Shown here piece by piece: positions 31,411 to 42,504 of a stretch of DNA of 64,000 nt. Origin of the DNA: Undaria pinnatifida (lineage: Eukaryota; Sar; Phaeophyceae; Laminariales; Alariaceae); assembly GCA_012845835.1 (NCBI GenBank), contig JABAKD010000002.1:18165629-18229628 (forward strand), written 5' to 3'. The position numbers and the translations under genes were made by a program. The first letter of the stretch is position 1. Each line of letters begins with the position of its first letter. A model generated the notes under the pieces. That model saw only the letters and a program-made list of their open reading frames with translations, was not told where the DNA came from and made no database searches.

Positions 31411-33399
31411 GATGCAAGTACAAAAATGCTTTGCACGCGAATTTAATCGAAGATGAAAAATAATTTAGCAAATAACGCACACAATTGTCGGCATTTCGAC
31501 GACGGTTCAATATACCGACAACCTGCAATTTGCCAGTAGGCACATCATTCGGCACCATGTTCAGCAGTGAGTCAGCAGCACCATAAACCAAGCAAAGTCG
31601 CTCAAAGGGCACTATTAGCAACACAGCTGACAAGCTGATCACTCCTGTACTGCTCATCATGCATAGTCTTCAAGGGACGTGCTTGAATTTTCAGCATTGC
31701 TCGGCATACACGCGAAACCGTACCTCAACCCTACCCTTATTTTTGCAGGTAATTGATTCACGCAATTTTCGTACTGCTGTACTATGTACCGATGACATGG
31801 TATGATACAACATGCACTGCTGTGTGTGCATTCTTTCAGCATTTGACTTTCCCTCACACAACACACGTCTCGGGCTCTACTCGAACTAATGCTCAGCACG
31901 AGTACCCGACAAGTTAAACACCAAGCAAACACTTTCCATACTCTTACAAGAATACGCCTACAAGGATAGCCTCAGTGAGTGGAGCTACGAATATGTTAGT
32001 CGGTCATACCTTCTCTCTCAGATATCAAAACACCCCTCGCTCTCAATCAATCATAGTCGCGGAGGGGTTCGCCATTCTCAAATCAACATAAAATTGATCG
32101 AAAAACGGAAATAATCAGCAGCAAGGAAAAGCAACAAAAGTCAAAACGTTCCTGGAGCGGGCCTAAGCCCTTGCTGATGGCCCGTTGTTCTTTTCTCCTT
32201 CACACGCTCTCGCTTTGGGCATGTCCTCCTTTTGCGTGCATGCTCCGACCCCCAACCGATGGTGCAGACCCTTCCACCAGTGCCTGACATCGCTCTCTCC
32301 CTCTCTCGGTTCCTCGGGGTCCACGTTCCCCCCATCGACCACAACCATCTGCGGACGTGCGCGTGTTTAAGCAGTCCAGACAAAGAGTTTTTCCGCCAGC
32401 ATGTGTTCAGCCCCGCTCTCGCATTCTCCACCTCCTCTCCTCCCGCACCTGCCGGTGCTGTAACACTCTCGTTGTCCCCTCTGCTTCCAGCGCGAAGCGG
32501 ACTTTCGGCCCCATGCCTTAGTCTACGCTGCTGTTGCTGCTGGGGCCACTGCACATCGTCGTCGCTTAAAACTCCACAATCTTCCTGCGGTTACAGCCTC
32601 TGCTGCTGGTCATGCTGACGACGTGGCTGCGCTTCATCGTCGAGCCAGGTGCAGCAATCCCCTGACTGCTGCTGCCTCTCTTGCCGATGGAGCTGCTGGG
32701 CCTGTTGTTGCTGCTGCCCCGCAGCGCCTTCGCCCCAAGTACCGCGCACCTTGCTGCTGCGGTTATTGGGGTGGCATCTCTTTTTTGTTGCAGGTGCAGC
32801 AATCCTCTGACTGCTGCTCTCCCTGCAAGCGGGGCGACTGAGGCAGCTGCTGCCTCTGCAACAACAGCTGCTCTCCAGCGCCGTTGCCACCAGCGCCATG
32901 CAGATCTACCAGCTTCGGCTCATGTTTGGCTTTGCTAGGACCGCGCAGTTGCTGCTGGGGCGAAATGTTTTTACTCTCCCCTCTCTCTCTCTCTTCTCTC
33001 TGTCTCTCATCTTTCCCGCTCTCTCTCATCTCTCGCTCTCTCATTCTCTAACAAAACCACTCTTTCGTCCATTTTCCGCATCACAGCAGCTTGAAGCTCG
33101 TGCTCCTCGCGGAGAAGTCGTAGTGCGTCATGCATTATCGACACCCGCCAGGACCAAAACGTAGTCAGGCCATACACCTCTTCAGCACATGACGCTCGCA
33201 GTGCTGCCTCAGCGAGTCCGACCTCTCTCTCCCGCTTCTGCAACGCTACCTGGATCTCGAGTAGCTTTACTTCCTCTCTTATATAGTGTAATCTACACTA
33301 ATGCCAGAATCCCCCGGACCTGACATGGCTCTTTCCCACCTCTCTAGGCTGGCCTTGGCTGCGCTTACCAATAAAAATCAACCGGCTTTCACACTAGTG
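31411..33399 (-). other. 5' interior of nested LTR element, possible decayed Gag
   Basis: Minus-strand frames at 33243-33007 (ALRLLREEHELQAAVMRKMD, a likely coiled coil) and 33044-32763 (Arg/Glu-rich) lie where Gag would be, next to the 5' LTR. They are in different frames and low in complexity (CTCTCT tract, 32990-33045). A GCAGCAATCC(C/T)CTGACTGCTG block is repeated near 32651 and 32791. No zinc knuckle or protease is visible. No TGG primer-binding motif touches the LTR; the nearest on the minus strand begins near 33370. Confidence 0.4.
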
Positions 33400-33677
33400 T
33401 GTCGATAGATCTCTAAAGGTGTACCCGTTGCTGGCGCGGGAAGGCGTGATGATGACTCAAGACGGTGACACGGAACTCTTTCTTATATTATCCAGCCGTC
33501 GAGCCTGACTCGGTCTCATATGGAGCAAAACTATGAGTGACAGCTCATGGCAAATCATGCCGGGAAACATCCGGCCAAAGTGTCCCCGTACACCTTATAC
33601 ATGAATCCCTTACCAACATACGGAACTCCATTATATAAGATGGATCATAACCGTCATGTTCACGAGGACAATCAACA
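33400..33677 (-). repeat. 5' LTR of nested element (278 bp)
   Basis: Starts TGTCGATAG (inner end) and ends ACAATCAACA (outer end). Matches 22406-22692. The outer terminus ATCAACA and the other outer terminus TGTTGAT form a perfect 7-bp inverted repeat. Confidence 0.9.
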
Positions 33678-33682
33678 GCACC
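33678..33682 (+). repeat. Target site duplication GCACC (right)
   Basis: Second copy of the 5-bp duplication at 22401-22405. The original RT sequence read GAGAAGGTGCCGGGG on the minus strand. Confidence 0.92.
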
Positions 33683-34270
33683 TTCTCGACGCGCTGGTTT
33701 GCAGCCCGGAAATCGTTCACCAAGTAAAACCCCCCTTTTTTCGGCGTAGTCGTAGCTGCACTGGCCCACACCGCCTGAATATTGAGGAACACAAGCCCCA
33801 GAGCCGCCAACGAGGCCATGCATGCTGCCAACCAGGCGGTCTTGACGGGGTTGTAGACCCGCGGCCGAGCCTTGACCGGCCGAGCGCCCGGCTTAAGGGT
33901 AACGCGCAGGGGCTCAACACGCGCGGGCGGGTCGCCCCTGCGTAACCCACACCGAAATGCATTCCAGCGCCTCTCAATGACGTCACGAAAACGCTCCACA
34001 TGCGACTCATCCAACCCAGCAGCCACCGACGCCAGAACGGCCTCCTCCAGAGCCTCAGACCTAGCCCGTAATTTCTCCTCCGGGCCCATGTCGATGTCCG
34101 GCCCCCGCGCCACCAAGCGCTCCACGGCTCTATCCGGCTCCTCCGACGTCCCGCACTGCTGCTGCTGCAAAGCGTCGACACTAACAATGATGCGGCGGCA
34201 TTGCCGGTACGCTGCGGTGTCAACACCGGTGAGGGCGGCACGTTCCCGCGTGCGCGCCATAGACATCGAT
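33683..34270 (-). pseudogene. G1 reverse transcriptase, N-terminal part
   Basis: The frame contains a long helical linker (VERLVARGPDIDM ... VERFRDVIERRWNAF), then EPLRVTLKPGARPVKARPR, the entry of gypsy RT, and GGFYLVNDFRAANQRVEKV, the conserved R-x-V-x-D-x-R-x-x-N block. It is cut exactly after VEKV by the nested element; the next codons are at 22400. No stop is seen within this part. Confidence 0.9.
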
Positions 34271-34839
34271 ACCCAACAGCTTCAAAGTTGGGTTTCCGAG
34301 AATGACAACATCGTCGTCGCCCGGCATGACTGCAAAGGAAAACGGATCCATGGTGACCAAACCCCAGCTTGTGTGCAGAGCAATCCGCACCGGGCACGTT
34401 CTCTCCTGGACCACGAGCACACGACCATCCGCCACCTTGAGCTTCCCCGGGTGCGCCATGCCCCCACAACTTGCACATCAGGAAATGCCGCTTGCAACTT
34501 GTTCGAAATCCCAGCAGACATGGTCGTGGTACCAGAGCCCGAGTCGAGTATGGCAACAGCATCAACCGCCGCCATAACAACTGCCCCGGGCACCGACAAG
34601 CTGGCTTGACACCATTTTTCGCGCTCGTCGACGGCCACGCCTTCGGCACTAAAACAAGACATAATACCGGGAAGCACGCCGCGGAACGCTGGTACGTACG
34701 GCCCCGATTCCCCAGGCCCGTCAGCCACCGGCGCATTTACCGACGCCGGGGCATTAGCGGAAGACGGGAGTGGGTGCGGGGGCAAAAATTGCGCGCGTGC
34801 GGGCTCGGTGTTGACCAGAGAAAACCGCACGGCCGCCAA
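34220..34839 (-). pseudogene. G1 aspartic protease
   Basis: AVAILDSGSGTTTMS carries the retroviral-type D-S-G active site (Asp99 of the frame ending at 34282). The frame shifts near 34470, and the other frame continues with VLVVQERTCPV and DVVILGNPTLKLLGIDVY, the I-L-G flap-end motif, before joining the RT frame near 34266. Fused pairs of such domains process Gag-Pol in these elements. The shift breaks the polyprotein. Confidence 0.82.
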
Positions 34840-35112
34840 CGTGGCGCTGATGGAAAGCAGTCGAAGATGCCCCCCCGTGACCCTTCCCCGTTCCAGAAAA
34901 GGGCGTCGAGCCTGGTTGATGCGCCGAGAAACGCTGCTGCTGCTGCTGCGAGTGCTGTGGTTGTCGTTGCTGCGGTGCCCTGCCGCTGCTGCTGTGGCCG
35001 CTGCTGCGGCGCCGGCGGCGGCGGTCGTCCACGCCCCATGGACGACCGATTACCCCCGTTTCCCCGCACTCCCGCGGGCGGCGAGGAGGCATTTGAAGGA
35101 AAGGTGTGCGGA
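34840..35112 (-). pseudogene. G1 Gag-Pro linker, low complexity
   Basis: Gln/Ala/Arg-rich linker between the zinc knuckle and the protease, with a CAG/CTG-type run near 34930-35010 that gives Gln or Ala strings depending on frame. No domain. Confidence 0.5.
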
Positions 35113-36022
35113 GGGCAGTTACGAGCGAGATGGCCGGGCTTACGGCATTAGAAACAGGTAGCCACCGCGATAGAGGCCTTTTCGGCCGCGCCACCGGCCG
35201 ATACGCCGGGAAACGGCTTCGCGAGCGCCTGCCCGCGCGAAATTACCCGACCAGTACGTGTTTGGTGCCGCTGCTTATCAGCCATCTCCACCGTGCGCCA
35301 TGCGACGGCCACCTCCCGCACAAGATCAAAATCTTTCTTTGGTTTGTCCTTGCAGGCCCCTCTCATTTCGAGCTGATGCTCAACCTTAAGTTTGAACTCG
35401 GGGGGATTCAACCCAGCCACCAGCGTTTTAATAATGACGACTGCAGGACCTCTTTTCTAAGCACCCAGCGTGTCACGGAAAACGAGTTCAGCACTAGGGT
35501 TTCAAAGTACTGTTCAAGGCGGCTATGGACGGCGCCAATCCGATCAACAGAAGTAGCTTCGGACCCCATGGTCACCCGACGACACACCTCAGTCGCCGCA
35601 ATAGATGGGTCGACAGAATCGTCGGTCCAACATTCTGCATGCTTCGCAAGCGCCTCGCGTAATTCGTCTTCCTGTAATCCAGTCCCATCGAAATAAGTCC
35701 GCGACAGGCACGAACGGATGGACTGACGCAGCAGCTGAGCAACCGACAGCACAGGGCGCGAGATAGACTGTGCGTTGTTGCTGAGTTCCATCGCCCGCTC
35801 GTACACAGCGTATTGGGCATAGAAGCGGAGCGACGCTGCCTGTGAAAATACCCGTCTATACTGTGGAGCGCCGGGACCATTTCCCAATATGAGGTCATTC
35901 AACCCGATGCGAACCTCACCATCAGCAGACGTGGGGCCCTGCGAACCCCCGCCTTCTGCTGCTGCCGCTCCTTCACGCTGGGAGCGACGTTGGGACGTAT
36001 CCAGCGGCGATCCCTCGTTCAG
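35113..36022 (-). pseudogene. G1 Gag with zinc knuckle
   Basis: The frame opens after a TAG near 36022 and has no clear ATG. It runs with LILGNGPGAPQYRR and SQAASLRFYAQYAVYERAM to about 35408, then shifts into the frame with GLNPPEFKLKVEHQLEMRG. A zinc knuckle of the form C-x2-C-x4-H-x4-C follows (CF*CRKPGHLARNC, 35113-35156), with an in-frame TAA (complement at 35148-35150) between its first two Cys. Gag forms the virus-like particle and the knuckle binds RNA. Both the stop and the shift disable it. Confidence 0.8.
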
Positions 36023-36785
36023 CTATAGACGTCTCGGTTCTTCTCTCAATCTTATGTCACCGAAACGCGGCGCAATTCGCAGCTACCCGTAGCTGCTGTG
36101 TCGATCCTTACCGAAAAGTCCTTGACTAACTTCAGTGTGTTCACCAGAATTATCGATAATTCTAGACACGCCTACGCTATGCAAGGTCTACTGACCAGAA
36201 AGTATCCCCCCTTGGCCTGAGGGGGTCTGGTCAGCACCATTCAGGTGCTATTAATAGGAAAGGAGAGAGAAATTATTGTCATTGACTCCGAACACAAGAA
36301 AACAAGCGATCTTAACTTCATCCCCGAATCCTCATACCAGAATCCAGAAGCAGGATATGTGGAAACCCCTACCGTCTTCAGCTCTGAATATCGTTCACAC
36401 ACATCAGATCCTCAACAATCAGTCACCACCAAGAAGATCAGCTGTCGTATCTTACCACCAACACTACACACTCTCTCGTGCTCCACTGTCCATACACACC
36501 TGCACCACAGCAGCAGCACAGCAGCAGAGACAGCAGCAGAGACAGCAGCAGAGGCGGTGGTGACCTCACGTCGCCGGCGACAGTGTACGTGCCAGATTTC
36601 AAAAATGAAGGCAAACGGCAAAACAAGCCCTATCAATTCAAAATAAAACCATTTTCAAAAATCAGATGCCATAATGGCACCCTTATTTCTGATGCAGTTA
36701 TTTCTGGAGCCTCAAAACTACAAAAATAATTGCCAGAAATAATCGCTCAAAGTTTTTCAATAATAGTAGTAGGAATAAGACCAAC
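36023..36785. other. 5' flank of G1; no gene
   Basis: Expected place for the 5' leader and LTR of G1. It contains a palindrome near 36144-36165 (AATTATCGATAATT) and GACAGCAGCAGA units (36510-36555). I could not match it with the 3' flank of G1. Confidence 0.4.
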
Positions 36786-36957
36786 TTTGCACTTTGCTTT
36801 TCCAATTTGTATTATATTTATGCGCAACCCCCCGCCCGGAGAGCGAGGTTGGAGATGGGAATACCCCGGGGCTGCACCGCCGGCAACCCCACGCTAACAT
36901 CCGTATACACGAGTCAACTCCCAACCCAACTGGCAACATCGAACTCTCGACGCCAGC
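36786..36957 (-). repeat. Split direct repeat B2 (172 bp)
   Basis: Matches 37691-37861 with short substitutions. Shared blocks: GCGCAACCCCCC, TACCCCGGGGCTGC, GGCAACCCCACGCTAACATCC and AACTCTCGACGCCAGC. Forms the outer 3' end of the element. Confidence 0.85.
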
Positions 36958-37480
36958 CAACAGCCAACGACGAACAATCGTTGGCAACTCGAAGAAGACA
37001 TACGAGGCAACCACCTATAACATGCAGCATATAAAAACGTACACACGCGTGTAATATATATACGCATGCACACACCATGTACATTAAAAAAATGCACTTA
37101 CTTGCCAATATACGGATAATTCCCCTCTCCCACAATTTCAGATTGCGCGCTAAATCCGAGCCGATTCACCGCCACAACCTTCGCTGTTAGCTGTCAACAT
37201 AATATCTGCGTAAAACAGTCATACGTAACCCTACCGCACGGAGGGATCCTCAGATATTACACATGCTGAAAAACAAACACAACAACGAACACCCCTTGCA
37301 CCACGCTATAACACTGATGCGGCTAGCTCCCATCGCAAACCTGCGCAATCTACGAAATCCCGTCGCATCTTCAGCGAAAACGGGTACGTGTACCAAAACA
37401 GTAACAAATACGCGCAACCTTACTGCGACCGATTAACTCCCCGTCCACTGAATCCCTCAAAAGCACGGGCGAGTGGGTGG

Positions 37481-37590
37481 GAACTTAAACTAGTCTGTAT
37501 CACACCTTGGATCTGTAGCTCTGACTGTGCTCCCCTAGGCGCTCCGCGTGAGGTCGTCGCCTACACAGCCGGGCCAGGTGTAGCCAATGC
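37481..37590 (-). repeat. Split direct repeat A2 (110 bp)
   Basis: Matches A1 at 42985-43095: GAACTTAAACTAGTCTGTATC, GATCTGTAGCTCTGACT, GTCGTC(G/A)CCTACACAGC and CAGGTGTA(G/C)CCAATGC. Lies between the two B repeats. Confidence 0.85.
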
Positions 37591-37690
37591 TATCGCTCAT
37601 ACGACTATGAATTACCGCATTGATCTGATTGGTCAAACTTCTTACGTACGTACAAAACCCATATTTTCTCATACTTCGAAAATATTCTGC

Positions 37691-37861
37691 TTTGCGCTTT
37701 GCTTTCGAAGTTGTATTATATCAATGCGCAACCCCCCACCCGGAGAGGGGGGTTGGAGTTGGGGATACCCCGGGGCTGCCCCGCCGGTAACCCCACGCTA
37801 ACATCCGTACACACGAGTCAACTCCCAACCCAACTGGCGACATCGAACTCTCGACGCCAGC
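37691..37861 (-). repeat. Split direct repeat B1 (171 bp)
   Basis: Partner of B2. It lies about 70 bp downstream of the tyrosine recombinase stop on the minus strand, as expected for B1. Confidence 0.85.
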
Positions 37862-37929
37862 TTCCAGCACAAACTGGTAGTTGACCCGTATTACGAATGT
37901 AGTCTCACTCCCCACTCCCCCGCGCCCCC

Positions 37930-39147
37930 CTACTCGCGAGTCGTAGAGTGCACACGGGATAACACACTTCTTTGTAATTCCGCTTTTGCCGAACTAGTCA
38001 GATCTAAGGGTGGGTTAACTCGCCCCCACTCTGTGCCCTGCCCCGGCTGGACCCCACCACTAATTCCTTCCTGGGCCATAACGCTTGCTACCCATCTGGC
38101 GTCCTTTCCGTGACTACGGACACACGTCTTATAAGCATCGGACGCCCATCGGCCCTCACGCTGCAACACCGCCGGTGTTGCACCCCCCGCCGACAAGTGC
38201 GTTGCGCCTCCAATCTTCAGGGAGTGCAAGGCGTACTCCTCCGTACGCATACCCGTTAACGCAACCACTTTCCGCAAAGCTGCCGTCGCTTGATGTTGTG
38301 TCCACATGGACCATCTGCCATTACCAACGCCAAACGCAACCAAGGGGGCCGAAGAGGGAAGAAACAAGTAACAAGACATCAATTCGATCATTAGATCGAC
38401 GACGCCGCCACCTTCCCCCACGCGCATCGACGGACCCTTTCGCACACGCGTGACAACCGCCCCTTGCCGCAGTTGGTCACGCTTCGACCCGCGAAACCGA
38501 ACCTCAAGACGATCCGCGGTTGACCACTGCTCAACAATAAGCTGAATATTTCCGCGAAAGAAGGCAACATCAGCACGCCGCAAACAATTAGTCTCGTGAA
38601 CTCGTAACCGGGTTTCCGCAAACATTTCTGACGCGCGAGTCAAGAGACAGAACGAAGCGCACAGGGCAGGCCACAAAACACGACCCCCGGCACGCCACGT
38701 GGGGATCAGCTTCTCGCCCGCGAGCAGCATATCCCACGAAACGGGCCACCGCACGGTTGCCTGGTTGCCAACGTCGGCATGCAAACGAGCGGCGCCTTAA
38801 AGAGCGTTAGCAATCACGGGATGAGTGGTGTCGATCTCAAAACCCCTCGAAATACGGTGGAAGAACTTGATCGCTGACAAATGGCTCTCAATAGTTGCCG
38901 ACCGCAATTTCTTGGTCGAAAAGGCGTACGCGACGTACTTGAACACATGCCAAACGCTAGCCATGCCATCTCGGCACCGATCGAGAAACACTGGCAGGCC
39001 ACAACGTACCCGAAATTCTACCCATGCGCCAAAATGTCCCTGATAAGTGCGTTCAGACGAGGCCGCAATGGCGTGTCGCATGTGCTCGAGGCCAACACCG
39101 AAGTACATAGGGATATGCCCGCGGCCCCCAGATCCTGCTCCTGCCAC
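37930..39147 (-). pseudogene. Tyrosine recombinase of the YR retrotransposon
   Basis: The first part (39147-38800) is a core-binding-like helical domain (SERTYQGHFGAWVEFR, TIESHLSAIKFFHR). It ends in an in-frame TAA (complement at 38797-38799), and the frame then continues with LHADVGNQ. In the frame from 38784 the catalytic domain shows box I Arg50 (LLTRASEMF), then HSLKIGGATHL, where the H-x-x-R motif is His187 with Lys190 in place of Arg, then Trp213 and the nucleophile Tyr218 in GRWASDAYKTCVR. The enzyme would cut and join DNA without target duplication. The Arg-to-Lys change and the stop both suggest loss of activity, though Lys could be ancestral in this lineage. Confidence 0.85.
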
Positions 39148-40694
39148 GGAATTTCCGGTCGAACAGCACGCAGATTAACGAGGACGGAAGCGCGATCCCA
39201 GCGTGAGATACCGTCGGCGGCAACGTTAAAAATACCCCGTACGTGTTTCGCGTCAAAGTGCCAACCAGAAGACAATTCGAGCATACCAAGGAGGCGCATC
39301 AGCGCGCCCGATCTCGGCTCCTTCCCACCTCGACACCGCCGCACCCACTTTACGGCTGCTTCGTTGTCGCCACGCAACAACACGCAGTCCCCCAACGCGG
39401 CCGGGCGCTCAGCACACGGAAATACGAGGATCCACGTGGAGACGACCATACCTAGCAGTTCGAGGTTAATCGATATATCGTTCTCGCCTGCAACTGACTT
39501 GCTCGACCCACAAAAGCGATATCGTTCCCCGGCGTCAAGATCGTATCTCCAGTATACCCCAGTTTCAAGGCAGAAACCCCCGACAGCGGTTTTGGATGCA
39601 TCCGAAAACAGAGTACGTTAGGAGGGGCGCTCAAGCAAATGATACATCGGAGCCGACAAGGTTCCTCCGCGCGCGTCCAATCCCTCCTCAACAAACCACC
39701 GCCAAAACTCGAGGTCCCCTTGAAACTCAGGTTCCAGGACAAGGCGCCGCCCGGGGTTGGCCGTACGAAAACCAAAATCGGCTTCGGCAGATATGCGCGG
39801 CATACCCACCGAAGCCAACAAACGGTTCACGAAGAACCGCCTCGGATGCACAAAGGAGCCATGTATAAGGAAGCCAACGAGCTGCGACACCTGCCTCGCT
39901 CAAGCAGATGTACGAGACGAGGGCCACTCCGCAAGGAGATTTTGCAGCTTGAGGCGCTTATGGGACGGCAGCGTAACCGCAAGCGCCTCCGTGTCAATGA
40001 TCCCACCCAACACCTCCAGTTTCGTATCCCAGTCAGTGGTTTTTCTGGCGGACAGGAGGGGCGGATCAGAGACACCATGTTCGCCCAACAAGCGAAAATG
40101 GTCCGATGCCAGCGACTGGATAGCGTGCAAACAACGGCGACTGTCCGGCCACCATTGCAACTCGACGAAAATGCCATCGTCTACGTAATACCTCACAAAA
40201 AAGTAGTTCCCGACGTTGCCACCAGAGCCAGAAACAGGCCCACAATCACCCGGGATAGAGACAGCTGGAACCCCCCGCGGCGGGGAAATTCCGACGTGCG
40301 CGACGGCAGCAGCCCCTTGTTGGGAAACATCTGCGCCTTGAAACGTAGAGTGGGTGTGAGCATGCTCGAGCGCGGATGCCATCAACCCCCAAAACCCCGG
40401 GCTATTACGCCACCCAAATTGCAAGCGTAAATCCACGACGACGCGATCGCCGAACACCTAACCGAAAACCGGCGCACCTGCCGGGTCAACCAAAACCTGT
40501 CGAAACGCATCTTTGATGTCCACACGGCACAAGAGGATTCGAGCACTACTACCGTGGGTCTGCCTCACAAACATCACCCGTAGTGAAACCTCACGAAGCA
40601 CGTGGCCGAGCTCGGACGGTGGCGCGGGATCAAAACCCGTGTCACCGTTAACATTGGTCCGACCCCCCGCGCGCGCAGACGTGAGATCGTTCAT
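39018..40694 (-). pseudogene. Reverse transcriptase-RNase H of the YR retrotransposon
   Basis: One frame spans the region with in-frame stops at about 40458, 39900 and 39618. Motifs in order: CRVDIKDAFRQVLVDP (first catalytic Asp), LRLQFGWRNSPGFWGL, VRYYVDDGIFVEL (catalytic YVDD), LEVLGGIIDTEAL, then RNase H with FSDASKTAVGG (Asp), NLELLGMVV (Glu) and LLRGDNEAAVKW (Asp), and NVAADGISRW. So the RNase H triad is intact. The RNase H end overlaps the start of the recombinase frame, as in Ngaro/PAT elements where the genes overlap. Confidence 0.88.
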
Positions 40695-41502
40695 AATCCG
40701 AAATTTCTGGTTCGAGAACGACGCTGAGCGGTGAAATACGAAGCCTCAAAATTTCGCCAGCGAAACGCAGATCAAATACCAATGCGCGACCGTACACGAC
40801 GTCCTCGAAAATCTTTTCGTGGATCGCGACGTCGTGTTGTGCGATTCCCGGGTGATTACCATGAGCGATTTCAGCGGTCAGATCCCCCCCTCCTGATACC
40901 CCCACTGGTGCGCCCGGCGCCAACACGCGAAGTAGTACGGAAATAGAGGGAAAATGCTTGACAGATCTAAACCAGTGCCGTACGGTAGCCACGTTAATAT
41001 GCGGCGAAAACGGTGAGGGGCCGATGGTGGACGTGAGTATGGCAACGCTGCCCTGACACTGTCTCAAGAGGGAGGAGCTTACCGAGGCAAGATGACCGAG
41101 GCTCGCAGAGCCTTGCTCGGCCATCGACTGCACCACAACCGCCCGAGCATCCAGCCAAGCGTCGACCGCAGCGAACCGCAAGGCACCCGAACGTACGCCA
41201 TCAACCGCCTCTTGTACACGCAGCAAATCAGCTGGCAAATCACTCACACGCGCACAAGAAACCGTACCTTTCTCTCCGAAAGGGACCAAGCCCGGAGCCA
41301 CCGCCACGCGAGCACGCCTCACACCCCCATCGCCAGCCAGAGCTACCAACGCACGCCCACGCAGCCCCCCCCCTACGCCTTGGGTGGCCGGCCGGGCACC
41401 CGCTCCCCCGTTGGCCCCCGGCGCCGTCGCCGCTCTACAAACGGCAAGCTCAGCAGCCGCCCCCCCAGGTGTTGGCCCAACAGACAGAAAGGGCCGGTGT
41501 CC
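40695..41502 (-). pseudogene. N-terminal part of the YR-element Pol / Gag-Pol linker
   Basis: The frame 41349-40648 has VRHWFRSVKHFPSISVLL and IFEDVVYGRALVFDLRFAG, then shifts near 40700 into the RT frame. No known domain; its position suggests the region before RT. 41350-41502 is Gly/Pro/Arg-rich. Confidence 0.55.
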
Positions 41503-42498
41503 TCATCCAGAACCAGCGCCGCCACTACCACCCCCGGACCCACCGCGGGGCTTTGAGCGCAGCACCAACGCCCGCGACTCACCAGCGGGCGCCGCCGAAC
41601 TGCCACTGTGGCAAAGAGCATCAGGTGAAGTGGCGTCGGCCGGGGGAGCCGAATGCAAGAATTTGCAGTTGGAGAACCGGCATCGGCCCAAAGAAGCAAA
41701 CTGCCGGTACTGGGGAGCGATTTTTTTCCGTGGTGCACCGGGGCTGGCCGGGTTGCTTTTCCTCTTGGACGACCCGTCCTGGCTGTCGCGGGGGACGTCC
41801 AATCCTGCGACGATCTTGAGCACGTCACCCCCGCTAGAGCAAAAGGCGCTCGTGCGCTTGAACGAAGGCACGGGCAGCATCGAGAACGTGAAGTCGGACG
41901 GAGGGGGCACCATCGGCGGACGGACTTGCTGCGTAAATCGCATGAGGTCGTTGACCCACAGGCGAAGATCGTCGTTTACCATCTCGCTCATGAAAGCTCG
42001 CGCCGCGGAGCCAGAGAGCAGGATAATATTACCAAGGGTGTGCCGGCGTAGGTCAGCAGACGCTGATGTGAAGGCGGCATCGATCGTTGCCACCCTCTCC
42101 CGGCAATGGCGGTCGCCGTCGCTGTCGAGGGAAAACCCAACAGACAGGGCCGCCACAAGAGCCCGGCGCAAGAAATCGAGGCGGTCAGCGACCATCAGCA
42201 GGTGGTCGACCATCCCTTCCGCGCGCGGCCCGTACGCACGAACGTCAAAGTCACTGATCGCGCTGAGTTGGGTAGCCACTGCCGTTGTGACGTTGACGGC
42301 CTCGCCTACGAAGAACTGGATATCCGCCGCCGAGTCGCCAATGTTGGGAGGTATGCGCCCGCGGAGCACCCAATATTTTCTGGGCGCCATTTTTTTCCAT
42401 AGCGCCGTGTCGTCAGTTAACTGCGACTTTTGGACTTGACGCTCCCTCGCATCCCCACTGTCCCGCGGGGCTGGCTGCCGATCGGCAAAGTTGTCCAT
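41503..42498 (-). pseudogene. Gag-like ORF of the YR retrotransposon with C-C-H finger
   Basis: 331 codons from ATG at 42498. The middle part is helical (MSEMVNDDLRLWVNDLMRF). Near residues 268-285 it has FASLGRCRFSNCKFLHS (Cys273, Cys278, His282), resembling a short zinc finger for nucleic acid binding. A Gly/Ser/Ala-rich tail follows. It lies between the coiled-coil ORF and Pol, where DIRS-group elements encode Gag. The frame itself has no stop, so it could be one of the better preserved parts. Confidence 0.65.
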
Positions 42499-42504
42499 GA
42501 ACTA

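Larger units (their letters stand above)
22406..33677 (-). mobile_element. 11.3-kb LTR retrotransposon nested in G1, pol not recognised
   Basis: Boundaries are set by TGTTGAT at 22406, ATCAACA at 33677, and the flanking GCACC duplications. LTRs are 22406-22692 and 33400-33677. A polypurine tract on the minus strand at 22704-22693 gives the orientation. Beside the right LTR (the 5' side) lies a low-complexity, charged open region on the minus strand that could be a decayed Gag. No RT, protease or integrase belonging to this element is recognisable in 10.7 kb of interior. The interior is instead filled with a LINE and other repeats, so it is probably a non-autonomous or heavily deleted element that served as a landing pad. 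Confidence 0.85.
19683..36250 (-). mobile_element. Ty3/gypsy chromodomain retrotransposon G1, split by a nested LTR element
   Basis: On the minus strand the order is Gag with zinc knuckle (36.0-35.1 kb), aspartic protease (34.8-34.2 kb), RT N-terminal part (34.27-33.68 kb), then an 11.3-kb insertion, then the RT rest, RNase H, integrase and chromodomain (22.4-19.68 kb). This is the Ty3/gypsy order and the chromodomain marks it as chromovirus-like. The two halves are continuous across the insertion: after removing one copy of GGTGC and the insert, the RT codons read on without a gap. Several stops and frameshifts make it inactive. No LTR pair was found. A TGGTGCTGACC on the minus strand (complement near 36218-36241) could be the primer binding site. 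Confidence 0.85.
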
